A DNA stretch of 64,000 nt from positions 1 to 64,000 of the forward strand of contig NZ_BAFV01000037.1 in the NCBI RefSeq assembly GCF_000308515.1, in the 5' to 3' direction. Made by a program: the position numbers and the translations under genes. Of the stretch, positions 53,845 to 61,983 are shown piece by piece (the first letter of the stretch is position 1; each line of letters starts with the position of its first letter). This stretch comes from Nocardia carnea NBRC 14403 (GTDB lineage Bacteria; Actinomycetota; Actinomycetes; Mycobacteriales; Mycobacteriaceae). The notes under the pieces were generated by a model that was not told the DNA's origin, did not search any database, and saw only the letters and a program-made list of their open reading frames with translations.

Positions 53845-55095
53845 TCAGAGAACAGTGAGGGGCAGCGGTATCCCGCGGTCGGTGAAGGTGAATTCGACAC
53901 CGGTGCTGAACCGGGTGATCGCCACTTCCGAGGCCTCGGCGAACGGTTCGGCCGCCGCGGTGATCTCGGCGGTCCAGCCGCCGGGACCGCTATCGGTGAC
54001 CCGGCTGTAGAAGTGCGGGTTCACCCCCCGCACCAGCGAATCCAGCGGGGCGAGATGATCGGGGTCGATCATCGACGGCCACGCGCGGTCGGTGAGTGCA
54101 CCGCTGGCGCCGGGGAACCGGATCTGCACGCTATCGATGCCGGGCTCGACTTCGACATCGGTGTAGTGCAGGGGGTTCAGTGCCGGGTGGATGCGCAGGA
54201 CCTGCGCGAGCGCATCCATATCGTCGCCCAGCCCGAGGCAGGCGCGGATCCGTTCGGAGGCGACGCCGGCGATCCCGGTGAACTGTTTACGGCCGATTTC
54301 CAGCGCGGAATCGTCGTCGGTGCGTTCGTGTACGGCGATCATGAAACCGAGTACCAGCAGATGTTGCTGCAGGCACACCTCCTCGGCGATGCGCACGAGT
54401 GCGGAATGGGAGAAGTCCGGGAATCGCAGATCGCTGAGCAGTGGCCCGCTGTAGTCGGCGCGGCCCTCGCCGCCGGGGTCGATCGCGGCGAGCGGCAGCC
54501 CGGCGGCCACCGTTTCCGCGACCAGCGGCGCATTGCGCGGAACCTCCGGCGGGGTATGCGATTCGTCGATGACCACCGTCCACGCGCACACCGGATGCCG
54601 GTCGGCGGGTACGCGCGGCGGGCGGTGGATCGGCCGGACCTGGGCGTATTTGTTGGTTGCCAGCGCGGTGGCATCGAAGGTGGGGTCCTCGATGTCGTGG
54701 CACATCGCCTTCACATAGGGCTCGCCCATGGGCTCCACATCGGTGAGCGCCCCGCAGTGATCCAGCCAGAACTCGCCGTGGCGGGAATCGTCGACGCGGA
54801 ACCGGAAATCCATGAACTGCGGTGGCGCCCCGATATCGAGCTGCAGGCCCTTGAAGATGGTGACGATATCGTCCCCGGTGTATCCGAGGGCCTGCTGCAT
54901 CCGGCGGGTGTAGATCGGGCTCGACAGCTGCCATTCCTCGATCGCGACTTCGGCCATCCCCTCCCGGCCGAAGGCGGAAATACAGTGCGCCATCCCCGAT
55001 CGGTCGATGAGCTGCCCGCACAACAGCAGCTCGGGTACCAGTGCCGCCAGAGCCTCCCGGCTCAGCGCATGGAACCTGCTGGTGGGTACGGTCAT
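53845..55095 (-). CDS. Protein of unknown function in the FadD/ferredoxin operon
   Basis: 416 residues from an ATG at 55095. I do not recognise the family. Notable segments are GMAHCISAFGREGMAEVAIE, HGEFWLDHCGALTDVEPMGE and KAMCHDIEDPTFDATALATN, each with His and Cys residues that could bind a metal or cofactor. QVRPIHRPPRVPADRHPVCA follows. No membrane segment or signal. It lies 5 bp after the NTF2-fold gene and 41 bp before the FadD gene, so it surely belongs to the same pathway. The repeated H/C-containing motifs deserve structural prediction. Confidence 0.8.
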   Translation of the reverse strand: MTVPTSRFHALSREALAALVPELLLCGQLIDRSGMAHCISAFGREGMAEVAIEEWQLSSPIYTRRMQQALGYTGDDIVTIFKGLQLDIGAPPQFMDFRFRVDDSRHGEFWLDHCGALTDVEPMGEPYVKAMCHDIEDPTFDATALATNKYAQVRPIHRPPRVPADRHPVCAWTVVIDESHTPPEVPRNAPLVAETVAAGLPLAAIDPGGEGRADYSGPLLSDLRFPDFSHSALVRIAEEVCLQQHLLVLGFMIAVHERTDDDSALEIGRKQFTGIAGVASERIRACLGLGDDMDALAQVLRIHPALNPLHYTDVEVEPGIDSVQIRFPGASGALTDRAWPSMIDPDHLAPLDSLVRGVNPHFYSRVTDSGPGGWTAEITAAAEPFAEASEVAITRFSTGVEFTFTDRGIPLPLTVL

Positions 55096-55100
55096 CGGAG

Positions 55101-55652
55101 TCACCACAGCGACGCCGGGGCGGTGCCGATCCGGTACCAGCCGGGCAGCCGGGAGGCGGTGGATTTCGCGATCCGCTCGTTCATCGGCTCCGACATCGCC
55201 TTGTTCGTCATCATTTCCAGGAACAGCGCCGAGACATTGCCGAAATCGAAGAAATCGCGCTGCCACGACCACTGGTAGTCGCCGCCGTAGCGGAACCAGC
55301 TGCCGCCGATGCCGTTCACCGTGTACAGGCTGCCGTCTTCCCGGGGCGTGGTGGTGTACTGCTGTTTCCAGAACCCGATGCAGTCACCGCTGCGTTCGTC
55401 GATGACGAACTGCTGGTACGGGTACTCCCAGCCCTGCAGGCCTTCCATTTCCTGGCCGAGGGCCAGCTCGCGGATCTCGTCGCGGCCCACCGCCATGAAC
55501 TCGTCTTTGGGGCCGTAGTTCCAGCCGTAGGTGGCGTCCGCGGTGTACATATCGGCCAGCGGCTTCCAGTCGCCCAGCTTCTCGCAGCGCTCGTTCTCGG
55601 CGATCCAGCGGCGCACCATCTCGTCGAGTTCGGCGCGATCGAAACCTGTCAT
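55101..55652 (-). CDS. NTF2/SnoaL-like protein
   Basis: 183 residues from an ATG at 55652 with AAAGGGAA about nine bases upstream. The NTF2 fold is indicated by ELDEMVRRWIAENERCEKLG, then DWKPLADMYTADATYGWNYG and FVIDERSGDCIGFWKQQYTT. The cone-shaped fold serves as a small hydratase, isomerase or cyclase, or as a ligand cage (SnoaL, ketosteroid isomerase, steroid hydratase MaoC partners). In an operon with a FadD and a ferredoxin, a steroid- or terpenoid-related hydratase or isomerase is reasonable inference. Confidence 0.8.
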   Translation of the reverse strand: MTGFDRAELDEMVRRWIAENERCEKLGDWKPLADMYTADATYGWNYGPKDEFMAVGRDEIRELALGQEMEGLQGWEYPYQQFVIDERSGDCIGFWKQQYTTTPREDGSLYTVNGIGGSWFRYGGDYQWSWQRDFFDFGNVSALFLEMMTNKAMSEPMNERIAKSTASRLPGWYRIGTAPASLW

Positions 55653-55766
55653 CGGTGTTGTTCCCTTTCGAAAAGAATCTGCGGGCTGTGCATCGGTTCG
55701 GTTGTTGTGCTCGTCGGGCCGGAAGGCGCATATCCGCGCGGCCGGAGCCTGCGGGCTGTGGCTCGC

Positions 55767-55964
55767 TCAGTCCGTGTCGGCGACGAGCAGGGCCTGGGTC
55801 GGGCAGTAGCGCACGGCATTCTCGACATCGGCCTTGTGTTCGGGGCCGGGGTTCGGGTCGAGGATCTCCACCTGGCCGCGTTTGGGTACGGCGAAGATGT
55901 CCGGTGCCTCGGCGGCGCAGACGGCGTGCCCCTGGCACAGGTCCATATCGGCCACGATCTTCAT
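55767..55964 (-). CDS. Ferredoxin, single cluster ([3Fe-4S] type)
   Basis: 65 residues from an ATG at 55964 (MKIVADMDLCQGHAVCAAEA). Cysteines are in CQGHAVC and in the later YCPTQAL, giving three cluster ligands with a non-Cys residue at the place of the second Cys, as in the [3Fe-4S] ferredoxins that serve cytochromes P450 in mycobacteria and streptomycetes. No P450 gene lies in the window, so the partner is elsewhere. It is the first gene of the minus-strand run, controlled from the site-B promoter region. Confidence 0.9.
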   Translation of the reverse strand: MKIVADMDLCQGHAVCAAEAPDIFAVPKRGQVEILDPNPGPEHKADVENAVRYCPTQALLVADTD

Positions 55965-56049
55965 GGTGTGTGCTCCCTCGGCGTCGGATATTCCGAGAAC
56001 GAGTTCTTCCCGGTTCGCGGCGGGCGAACCCGTGGGGAAGACACATTGC

Positions 56050-56066
56050 TGGACATGTGTCTGGAC
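56050..56066. promoter_or_regulatory. Operator-like site B
   Basis: TGGACATGTGTCTGGAC; on the other strand TCCAGACACATGTCC, as site A except one base. Confidence 0.55.
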
Positions 56067-56237
56067 GCTACCACCGGCAACTGCGTCCGACAACGATTCA
56101 GCGATTTTTCCAGAACTCGGCGCCGCTTCGGGGCGATTTGCGAATGCCGTCACGGCCGGCGGACGGCCGAGCGGCGACGGGGCCGACGAGAACACGTTCT
56201 TGCGTGGCGGAGAGTGTCCGAATTATATTCCGTACAC

Positions 56238-56250
56238 CTGTCCAGACACT
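56238..56250. promoter_or_regulatory. Operator-like site C
   Basis: CTGTCCAGACACT, sharing the ten bases GTCCAGACAC with site B, located about 35 bp upstream of the decarboxylase-like gene. Confidence 0.5.
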
Positions 56251-56283
56251 TTCGCCGGACCGTTGCGGCGCCGAAGGAGCAGC

Positions 56284-56712
56284 ATGACCGACCCCACGAC
56301 CCAGCCCGCGGCGAACGACCCCGCCGCGCAACCCACGGTGCGGGAGCGGGGGCTGGCCAAAATGGCAGAAGTCTACGGATGGGAATTCCAGGACGGCCCC
56401 GGCGACCATTTCGCCGTGACGGCCGATCACCTGTTCGCCGATATCTGGTCCCGCCCCGGGCTGTCGTTGCGGGACCGGCGGCTGCTGCTGCTCGGCGCGC
56501 TCACCGCACAAGGCCTGTTCGATGTCGCCGGTATCCAGATCGGCGCCGCGCTGAAGAACGGCGAACTCGACGAAACCGCGCTGCGCGAGATCTCCCTGTT
56601 CCTGTGCCACTACGTGGGCTGGCCCGCCGGCACCTCGCTGGACCATGTGATCGGCGCCCAGATCGATCAGCACACCAAAGCCGCGAAGAAGGCCGCTCGC
56701 AACGGTCAGTGA
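56284..56712 (+). CDS. Carboxymuconolactone decarboxylase (CMD) family protein
   Basis: 142 residues from an ATG at 56284 with AGGAG five bases upstream. The CMD fold is recognised by LSLRDRRLLLLGALTAQGLF, then QIGAALKNGELDETALREIS and LFLCHYVGWPAGTSLDHV. It lacks the C-x-x-C of AhpD peroxidase relatives, so it belongs to the decarboxylase-like branch, which often acts in ring-cleavage pathways. It is divergent from the ferredoxin gene and followed 60 bp later by an LLM-type oxidoreductase gene. Confidence 0.88.
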   Translation: MTDPTTQPAANDPAAQPTVRERGLAKMAEVYGWEFQDGPGDHFAVTADHLFADIWSRPGLSLRDRRLLLLGALTAQGLFDVAGIQIGAALKNGELDETALREISLFLCHYVGWPAGTSLDHVIGAQIDQHTKAAKKAARNGQ

Positions 56713-56772
56713 CCACCTCCTCCGGGACGCTGCCGCGGCCCGTTCCACCACCCCGACAGACAAGGCTCAGGT

Positions 56773-57642
56773 ATGCGCTTCGGCATCGTTCTGTTCACCA
56801 GTGATCGCGGGATCAGTCCCGCCGCCGCCGCCCGTGCGGCCGAGGACAACGGATTCTCCTCGTTCTACGTCCCCGAACACACCCATATCCCGGTGAAGCG
56901 CGAGGCCGCGCACCCGCAGACCGGGGACGCCACCCTGCCCGACGACCGCTATATGCGAACTCTCGACCCGTGGGTCTCGCTGGCCATGGCGGCCGCCGTC
57001 ACCGAACGGATCGAACTCGCCACCGCGGTCGCGCTGCCGGTCGAACACGATCCCATCACCCTCGCCAAAACCATCGCCTCCCTCGATCACCTCTCCGGCG
57101 GCCGGGTCACCCTCGGCGCCGGTTTCGGCTGGAACACCGACGAGCTGGCCGATCACGGCATCCCCGGCAACAAACGCCGCACCGCGCTGCGGGAATACCT
57201 GGAGGCCATGCGCGCCCTGTGGCGCGAGGACGAGGCGTCCTACGACGGCAATTTCGTGCAGTTCGGACCGAGCTGGGCCTGGCCCAAACCGGTCGACCGC
57301 ACCGTTCCCGTGCTGATCGGCGCGGCGGGCACCGAACGCACCTGCGCATGGATCGCCGCCCACGCCGACGGCTGGATCACCACCCCCGGCGAAACCGATA
57401 TCTCCGAACGCTTGGCGAACCTGAAGAAGGCGTGGGCCGACGCCGGTCGTGAGGGTGCGCCGCGAGTCGTGGCACTGGACTTCAAACCCGACGCCGACCG
57501 GCTGGCCGCCTGGGCTGCCGACGGGGTCACCGATGTGCTGTACGGGTTGCCGGACAAGCCGGAACCGGAGGTGCGTGCCTACCTCGAACGGCTGGCTGGC
57601 AAACTGCGGGACATGAATTCGATCACCCGTGAGGTCAGCTAG
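56773..57642 (+). CDS. LLM-class F420-dependent oxidoreductase (TIGR03619 type)
   Basis: 289 residues. The TIM-barrel of luciferase-like monooxygenases is seen in RFGIVLFTSDRGISPAAAAR, EDNGFSSFYVPEHTHIPV, TAVALPVEHDPITLAKTIAS and GGRVTLGAGFGWNTDELAD, the last a family fingerprint near the F420 site. In mycolata these enzymes use F420H2 for reductions and some oxidations. It follows the CMD gene and ends 2 bp before the glycosyltransferase, so it may either serve the ring-degradation genes or be first of the glycosyltransferase unit. Confidence 0.9.
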   Translation: MRFGIVLFTSDRGISPAAAARAAEDNGFSSFYVPEHTHIPVKREAAHPQTGDATLPDDRYMRTLDPWVSLAMAAAVTERIELATAVALPVEHDPITLAKTIASLDHLSGGRVTLGAGFGWNTDELADHGIPGNKRRTALREYLEAMRALWREDEASYDGNFVQFGPSWAWPKPVDRTVPVLIGAAGTERTCAWIAAHADGWITTPGETDISERLANLKKAWADAGREGAPRVVALDFKPDADRLAAWAADGVTDVLYGLPDKPEPEVRAYLERLAGKLRDMNSITREVS

Positions 57643-57644
57643 CC

Positions 57645-58940
57645 GTGCGAATTGCCTTGTTGTCCTACCGCAGCAAGCCTCATTGCGGTGGGCAGGGGGT
57701 CTATGTGCGCCGGCTCAGCGCCGGATTGGCCGAACTCGGCCACCAGGTGGAGGTGTTCTCCGGCCAGCCGTACCCGGCCGACCTCGACCCGCGCGTGACC
57801 CTGACCGAGGTACCCAGCCTGGACCTCTACCGTGAGGACGACCCGTTCCGTACACCACGGCCGGGCGAGATCCGCGACCGGATCGATCTGCTGGAACTGG
57901 CCACCATGTGGACCGCCGGGTTCCCCGAACCCCGCACCTTCAGCCTGCGCGCGGCGCGGATCCTGCGCGACCGGGTCCAGGATTTCGATATCGTCCACGA
58001 CAACCAGTGCCTGGGCAGCGGGCTGCTCGATATCGCCCGGCGACTGCCGCTGGTCGCGACCGTGCACCACCCCATCACCAAGGACCGGGAGGTCGATCTG
58101 GCGGCCGCGATCTGGCGGCGCAAACCGCTGGTGCACCGCTGGTACGGGTTCCTCGGTATGCAGCAGCGCATCGCCCGGCAGATCCCCGATCTGCTCACCG
58201 TGTCCACGTCGTCGGCGACCGATATCGCCGACGATTTCGGGGTCGATCCGGCGCAGCTGAAAGTGGTCCCCCTCGGCGTGGACACCGAACTCTTCGCGCC
58301 GCGCGGGCCGCGTGTCCCCGGCCGGATCGTCGCCGTCGCCAGTGCCGACAAACCGCTCAAGGGGATCTCGCATCTCCTGCAGGCGCTCACCAGGCTGCGG
58401 GTCACCCACAAGGTGGAATTGCAGCTGGTCGCGAAACTGGAGCCGAACGGGCCGACCGAGAAACAGATCGCCGAACTCGGGCTCTCCGATATCGTCACCG
58501 TCCGTCCCGGGCTGACCGATACCGAACTGGCCGAACTTCTCGCCTCGGCCGAGATCGCGTGCATCCCGTCGCTGTACGAGGGCTTTTCGCTGCCTGCGGT
58601 GGAAGCGATGGCGTCGGGCACTCCGCTCGTGGTCAGCCGTACCGGTGCTTTGCCGGAGGTCGTCGGCGAACCCGGCGTCTGTGCCGAACTCACCGAACCC
58701 GGCGATTCGGCCGCCCTGGTCCAGGTGATCGGCCGGCTGCTCGACTCCCCGCAGACCCGGCAGGCGATGCAGGCCGCGGGCCGCGACCGGGCCGTTTCCG
58801 TATTCAGCTGGGAGTCGGTGGCCGCGCAGACCGTGCAGGTGTACCAGAACGCGATCGACCGGCATGCCGGGCGAGCCGCAGGCGACCGGGGAACCGGCGC
58901 ATCCGCCCAGCTCACCACCGCAGGAGGCGCCTCGTGCTGA
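57645..58940 (+). CDS. Glycosyltransferase family 4
   Basis: 431 residues from a GTG two bases after the LLM stop. The N-terminal Rossmann lobe starts MRIALLSYRSKPHCGGQGVY, a typical GT-B opening with the G-G-x-G donor/acceptor loop. The C-terminal lobe has the GT4 E-x7-E motif EGFSLPAVEA and ASGTPLVVSRTGALPE. It transfers a sugar from a nucleotide diphosphate or, less often, a lipid phosphate. Translation is linked to the next gene, a methyltransferase, by overlap. The acceptor is unknown. Confidence 0.93.
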   Translation: MRIALLSYRSKPHCGGQGVYVRRLSAGLAELGHQVEVFSGQPYPADLDPRVTLTEVPSLDLYREDDPFRTPRPGEIRDRIDLLELATMWTAGFPEPRTFSLRAARILRDRVQDFDIVHDNQCLGSGLLDIARRLPLVATVHHPITKDREVDLAAAIWRRKPLVHRWYGFLGMQQRIARQIPDLLTVSTSSATDIADDFGVDPAQLKVVPLGVDTELFAPRGPRVPGRIVAVASADKPLKGISHLLQALTRLRVTHKVELQLVAKLEPNGPTEKQIAELGLSDIVTVRPGLTDTELAELLASAEIACIPSLYEGFSLPAVEAMASGTPLVVSRTGALPEVVGEPGVCAELTEPGDSAALVQVIGRLLDSPQTRQAMQAAGRDRAVSVFSWESVAAQTVQVYQNAIDRHAGRAAGDRGTGASAQLTTAGGASC

Positions 58941-59665
58941 CCGTCGACTTCGACCGTGCCGGGATCGGGCCCGGAACCCGGGTCATCGATGTGGGCTGTG
59001 GCGCCGGACGTCATTCTTTCGAGGCCTACCGGCGCGGCGCCGATGTGGTCGCCTTCGATCAGGACGCACCGGAACTCGCGAATGTCGCCACCATGTTCGA
59101 GGCCATGGCGCAGGTGGGGGAGGCCCCGGCCGGCGCGAAGGCCGAGGCGGTCGAGGGTAACGCCCTCGACCTGCCCTACGGCGCGGGCGAATTCGATGTC
59201 GTGATCGCTTCGGAGATCCTCGAACACGTGCCCGCCGACGACGCTGCCATCGCCGAACTGGTCCGCGTGCTGCGCCCGGGCGGGCAACTGGTGGTCACCG
59301 TGCCGCGCTGGCTGCCCGAACGGGTGTGCTGGGCGCTGTCGGACGAGTACCACGCCAACGAGGGCGGGCATATCCGCATCTACAAGGCCGACGAGCTGCG
59401 CGACAAGATCACCGCCCGCGGGCTGCGGCATACCCACCGCACCCATGTGCACGCCCTGCATTCCCCGTACTGGTGGATCAAATGCGCGGTCGGCGTGGAG
59501 AAACCCGACCATGCGCTGGTGCGCGCCTACCATCGGATGCTGGTGTGGGACATGATGAAACAGCCCCTGCTCACCCGGACCGCGGAAAAGGCACTCGACC
59601 CGCTGATCGGTAAGAGCGTGGCCCTGTATTTCAGCAAACCGGCGGTGACCCGTGCCGCCGGTTGA
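58934..59665 (+). CDS. Class I SAM-dependent methyltransferase (Methyltransf_11 type)
   Basis: 243 residues from a GTG at 58934, seven bases inside the glycosyltransferase end, with GGAGG six bases upstream. SAM-binding motifs are TRVIDVGCGAGRHSFEAYRR, DVVAFDQDA, EGNALDLPYGAGEFDVVIAS and EILEHVPADDAAIAELVRVL. The C-terminal part is rich in aromatic and basic residues (SPYWWIKCAVGVEKPDHALV). It could methylate the sugar or the acceptor made by the adjacent glycosyltransferase. It overlaps the next gene by 14 bases. Confidence 0.92.
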   Translation: MLTVDFDRAGIGPGTRVIDVGCGAGRHSFEAYRRGADVVAFDQDAPELANVATMFEAMAQVGEAPAGAKAEAVEGNALDLPYGAGEFDVVIASEILEHVPADDAAIAELVRVLRPGGQLVVTVPRWLPERVCWALSDEYHANEGGHIRIYKADELRDKITARGLRHTHRTHVHALHSPYWWIKCAVGVEKPDHALVRAYHRMLVWDMMKQPLLTRTAEKALDPLIGKSVALYFSKPAVTRAAG

Positions 59666-60716
59666 GCTACCGTCGGTGCCCTCGGTATTCACCCGCCGCC
59701 AGTGTCTGCAGACCGCGCAATCGATCGCCGCCGACCAGGAATCCTCGGGCGCCATCCCGTGGTTCTCCGGTGGCCACACCGACCCGTGGGACCACGTGGA
59801 ATCCGCGATGGCGCTCACTGTGGCCGGTCTCCGCGACGAAGCCGTCGCCGCCTACACCTGGTCGGCCCGCACCCAGCGGCCCGACGGGTCGTGGCCGATG
59901 CAGTTCCGTGACGGCGAGATCGAGAACGCCGCTACCGATGTGAACTTCTGTGCCTATATCGCCACGGGCCTCTGGCACTATCTCGCGGTCACCGGTGACA
60001 CCGCCTTCGCATCCGAAATGTGGCCGGTTGTCCGCGCGGCCATCGACCTCGTCGTCGACTGCCAGGGCGACGAGGGCCAGATCTACTGGCTGCGCGACGG
60101 CACCGATATCCTGCCCGAAGCGCTGGTCACCGGGTCGGCCAGTATGTACCACAGCCTCGGCGCTGCACTGGAACTGGCGCGATGCCTGGGTGATCCGCAT
60201 CCCGAGTGGGAACTGGCCCGCACGCGGCTCGGTACCGCGCTGCGGGAGCATCCGGAGCTGTTCACCGCCAAAGACCGGTACTCGATGGACTGGTACTACC
60301 CGGTCCTCGGCGGCGCATTGCGCGGTCCCGCCGGACAGGCGCGGATCGCCGAACGCTGGGATACGTTCGTGGTCGGCAATATCGGTATCCGCTGCGTCTC
60401 GGACCGCCCGTGGGTCACCGGCGCGGAAACCTGCGAACTGGTGCTGTCCCTCGATGCTCTCGGCGACCGCGAACGCGCCCACCAGTTGTTCGGGAATATG
60501 CAGCACCTCCGCGAAACCGACGGCTCGTACTGGACCGGCCTGGTCTACGCCGACGGCAAACGCTGGCCGGTGGAACGCACCACCTGGACCGGCGCCGCGG
60601 TGATCCTCGCCGCCGACGCGCTCTCCCGGACCACGCCCGGTAACGGCATCTTCCGCGATCTTGCGGCCGATGCCGTACCCGCCCGGCCGGTGCCGCTGCC
60701 GGTGAGCAGCGGGTAG
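59652..60716 (+). CDS. Alpha/alpha-barrel (six-hairpin/prenyltransferase-like) protein
   Basis: 354 residues from a GTG at 59652 that overlaps the methyltransferase end. It has regularly spaced helices with aromatic and acidic patches: GAIPWFSGGHTDPWDHVESA, RTQRPDGSWPMQF, GSASMYHSLGAALELARCLG, MDWYYPVLGGALRGP and YWTGLVYADGKRWPVERTTW. This is the alpha/alpha-toroid fold shared by prenyltransferase/squalene-cyclase repeats and six-hairpin glycosidases; the content fits a glycosidase-like member better than a cyclase (no DDxD). The Asp/Glu residues for hydrolysis cannot be named. Coupled to the glycosyltransferase and methyltransferase, it completes a three-gene unit. Confidence 0.8.
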   Translation: MPPVELPSVPSVFTRRQCLQTAQSIAADQESSGAIPWFSGGHTDPWDHVESAMALTVAGLRDEAVAAYTWSARTQRPDGSWPMQFRDGEIENAATDVNFCAYIATGLWHYLAVTGDTAFASEMWPVVRAAIDLVVDCQGDEGQIYWLRDGTDILPEALVTGSASMYHSLGAALELARCLGDPHPEWELARTRLGTALREHPELFTAKDRYSMDWYYPVLGGALRGPAGQARIAERWDTFVVGNIGIRCVSDRPWVTGAETCELVLSLDALGDRERAHQLFGNMQHLRETDGSYWTGLVYADGKRWPVERTTWTGAAVILAADALSRTTPGNGIFRDLAADAVPARPVPLPVSSG

Positions 60717-61145
60717 TCTCGCCGGCCGTCGAACGTCGGGGTGCGGTCCGGAGATCAATGCCCGGCGACCGTCCCTCGCCCGGCGTCTCCGGGCGAGTCG
60801 TCGGCGAGACCATCCGAACCCGGCGGGGACTCACCGCGGCAAACCGGCGCCGGGTCGAACAACACCGGACCTGCGCTCGGGCACAGTGGCGATTCGACGA
60901 CCGCGGCGGCGAACGATCCGTGCCGTGGACACCATCGGGGAGCGGGATATTCGCACTGCGCTGAGAGTTCTCGTGATCGGCGGGGTTGCCGTCGACGGAG
61001 TGCCGGGGGCGACTCGGGTGATTCGTGAACTCCGCGCGATGCCCGGTATCCGAATCCACGGGCGCCCGCCGGAACGGCGGAGGTCGCTGATGGCACCGGA
61101 TACTCGGTTGCCTCGGTCGCCCGCCGACGGTGTAATGCGGCGGTG
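60717..61145. other. 429-bp intergenic region
   Basis: It contains the terminator at 60775-60797 and, nearer 61140, the promoter for the SDR gene. Short open frames on both strands (such as one ending inside the SDR start) have weak codon bias and no ribosome sites, and I do not support them. Confidence 0.6.
60775..60797. terminator. Terminator of the glycosyltransferase unit
   Basis: Perfect 9-bp stem CTCGCCCGG/CCGGGCGAG with a 5-base loop, 58 bp after the last gene of the unit. Confidence 0.7.
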
Positions 61146-61967
61146 ATGACTCCACCACATGATCTGACCGGACGGGTCGCCGTCGTCACCGGCGTCAGCC
61201 GCCGCGGAGGTATCGGTTATGCCGTCGCCCGTCGGCTCGCCGCTCGCGGCGCCCAGTTGTTCCTCACCCACTGGGTTCGGCACGACGAAGCGCAGCCGTG
61301 GGGCGCCGACGATCTCGACCAGCTACGTGCGGGCCTGACCGAGGCTCCGCGTATCGCCGACCTGAGTATCGATTTCGCCGAACCCGATGCCGGGCAGCGG
61401 GCCGTCGACGCCGCCGTCGCCGAATTCGGGCACGTCGATATCCTCGTCGCCAACCACGCCCGCAGCGGCGGCGACGGCACCCTGTTCGACATCGACGCGG
61501 CCATCCTGGACGGGCACTGGGCCGTCGACGCCCGTTCGGTGCTACTACTCACCCAGGCGTTCGCGAAACAGTACCGGCCCGGCCACGGCGACGTCGGTGA
61601 CCGGGGCCGGGTTATCTGGATGACCTCCGGCCAGCATCTGGGCCCGATGCGCGGCGAAATCGCCTACGGTTCCGCCAAATCGGTGCTGGCCGGGATGACG
61701 GCGACCGTGGCGGCGGAACTGATCGAACACGGTATCGTCCTCAACACCGTGAACCCGGGCCCGGTCGACACCGGTTACCTCGACCCCCACAGCACCGGCC
61801 TGGACCCGGCGTTCGTCGCGGCCGTCCACGTCGCCTTCCCTCGCGGCCGTGCCGGCACACCCGACGATCCGGCGCGGCTCATCGAATGGCTGGTCTCCGA
61901 CGACGGCCGCTGGGTGGTGGGACAGATCATCGATTCCGAAGGCGGATTCCGCCGGTCCCGATTCTGA
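61146..61967 (+). CDS. Short-chain dehydrogenase/reductase
   Basis: 273 residues from an ATG at 61146 (a GTG just before it is possible). The cofactor motif is VVTGVSRRGGIGYAVARRLA (T-G-x3-G-G-I-G). A catalytic Ser lies in WMTSGQHLGPMRGE and the Y-x3-K in AYGSAKSV. The motif VNPGPVDTGYL is the usual substrate-side loop and the end GRWVVGQIIDSEGGF is typical of the classical family. Cofactor preference cannot be set by eye. It stands alone, converging on the LLM gene, with no obvious pathway link. Confidence 0.9.
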   Translation: MTPPHDLTGRVAVVTGVSRRGGIGYAVARRLAARGAQLFLTHWVRHDEAQPWGADDLDQLRAGLTEAPRIADLSIDFAEPDAGQRAVDAAVAEFGHVDILVANHARSGGDGTLFDIDAAILDGHWAVDARSVLLLTQAFAKQYRPGHGDVGDRGRVIWMTSGQHLGPMRGEIAYGSAKSVLAGMTATVAAELIEHGIVLNTVNPGPVDTGYLDPHSTGLDPAFVAAVHVAFPRGRAGTPDDPARLIEWLVSDDGRWVVGQIIDSEGGFRRSRF

Positions 61968-61983
61968 CCCACCACCGGACCGG

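Larger units (their letters stand above)
55965..56283. promoter_or_regulatory. Divergent promoter region with operator-like sites B and C
   Basis: 319 bp between the ferredoxin and carboxymuconolactone-decarboxylase starts. Site B (56050-56066) reads TGGACATGTGTCTGGAC and site C (56238-56250) TGTCCAGACAC; they share GTCCAGACAC in opposite orientation. Site B matches site A at the tetR start (48726-48740) in 14 of 15 bases. Site C is about 35 bp before the decarboxylase start, the place of a repressor site over the promoter. No gene seen. Confidence 0.6.

Noticed and set aside
53797..55278. 493-codon plus-strand frame opposite the unknown protein gene
   Set aside because: The minus frame has the operon context, start overlaps and normal protein composition; this one does not.
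57827..59818. 663-codon minus-strand frame opposite the glycosyltransferase and methyltransferase
   Set aside because: Antisense shadow of two genes with clear catalytic motifs.
60886..61146. 86-codon frame ending in the SDR start
   Set aside because: Third-position GC is clearly lower than in real genes here, and no ribosome site precedes it.
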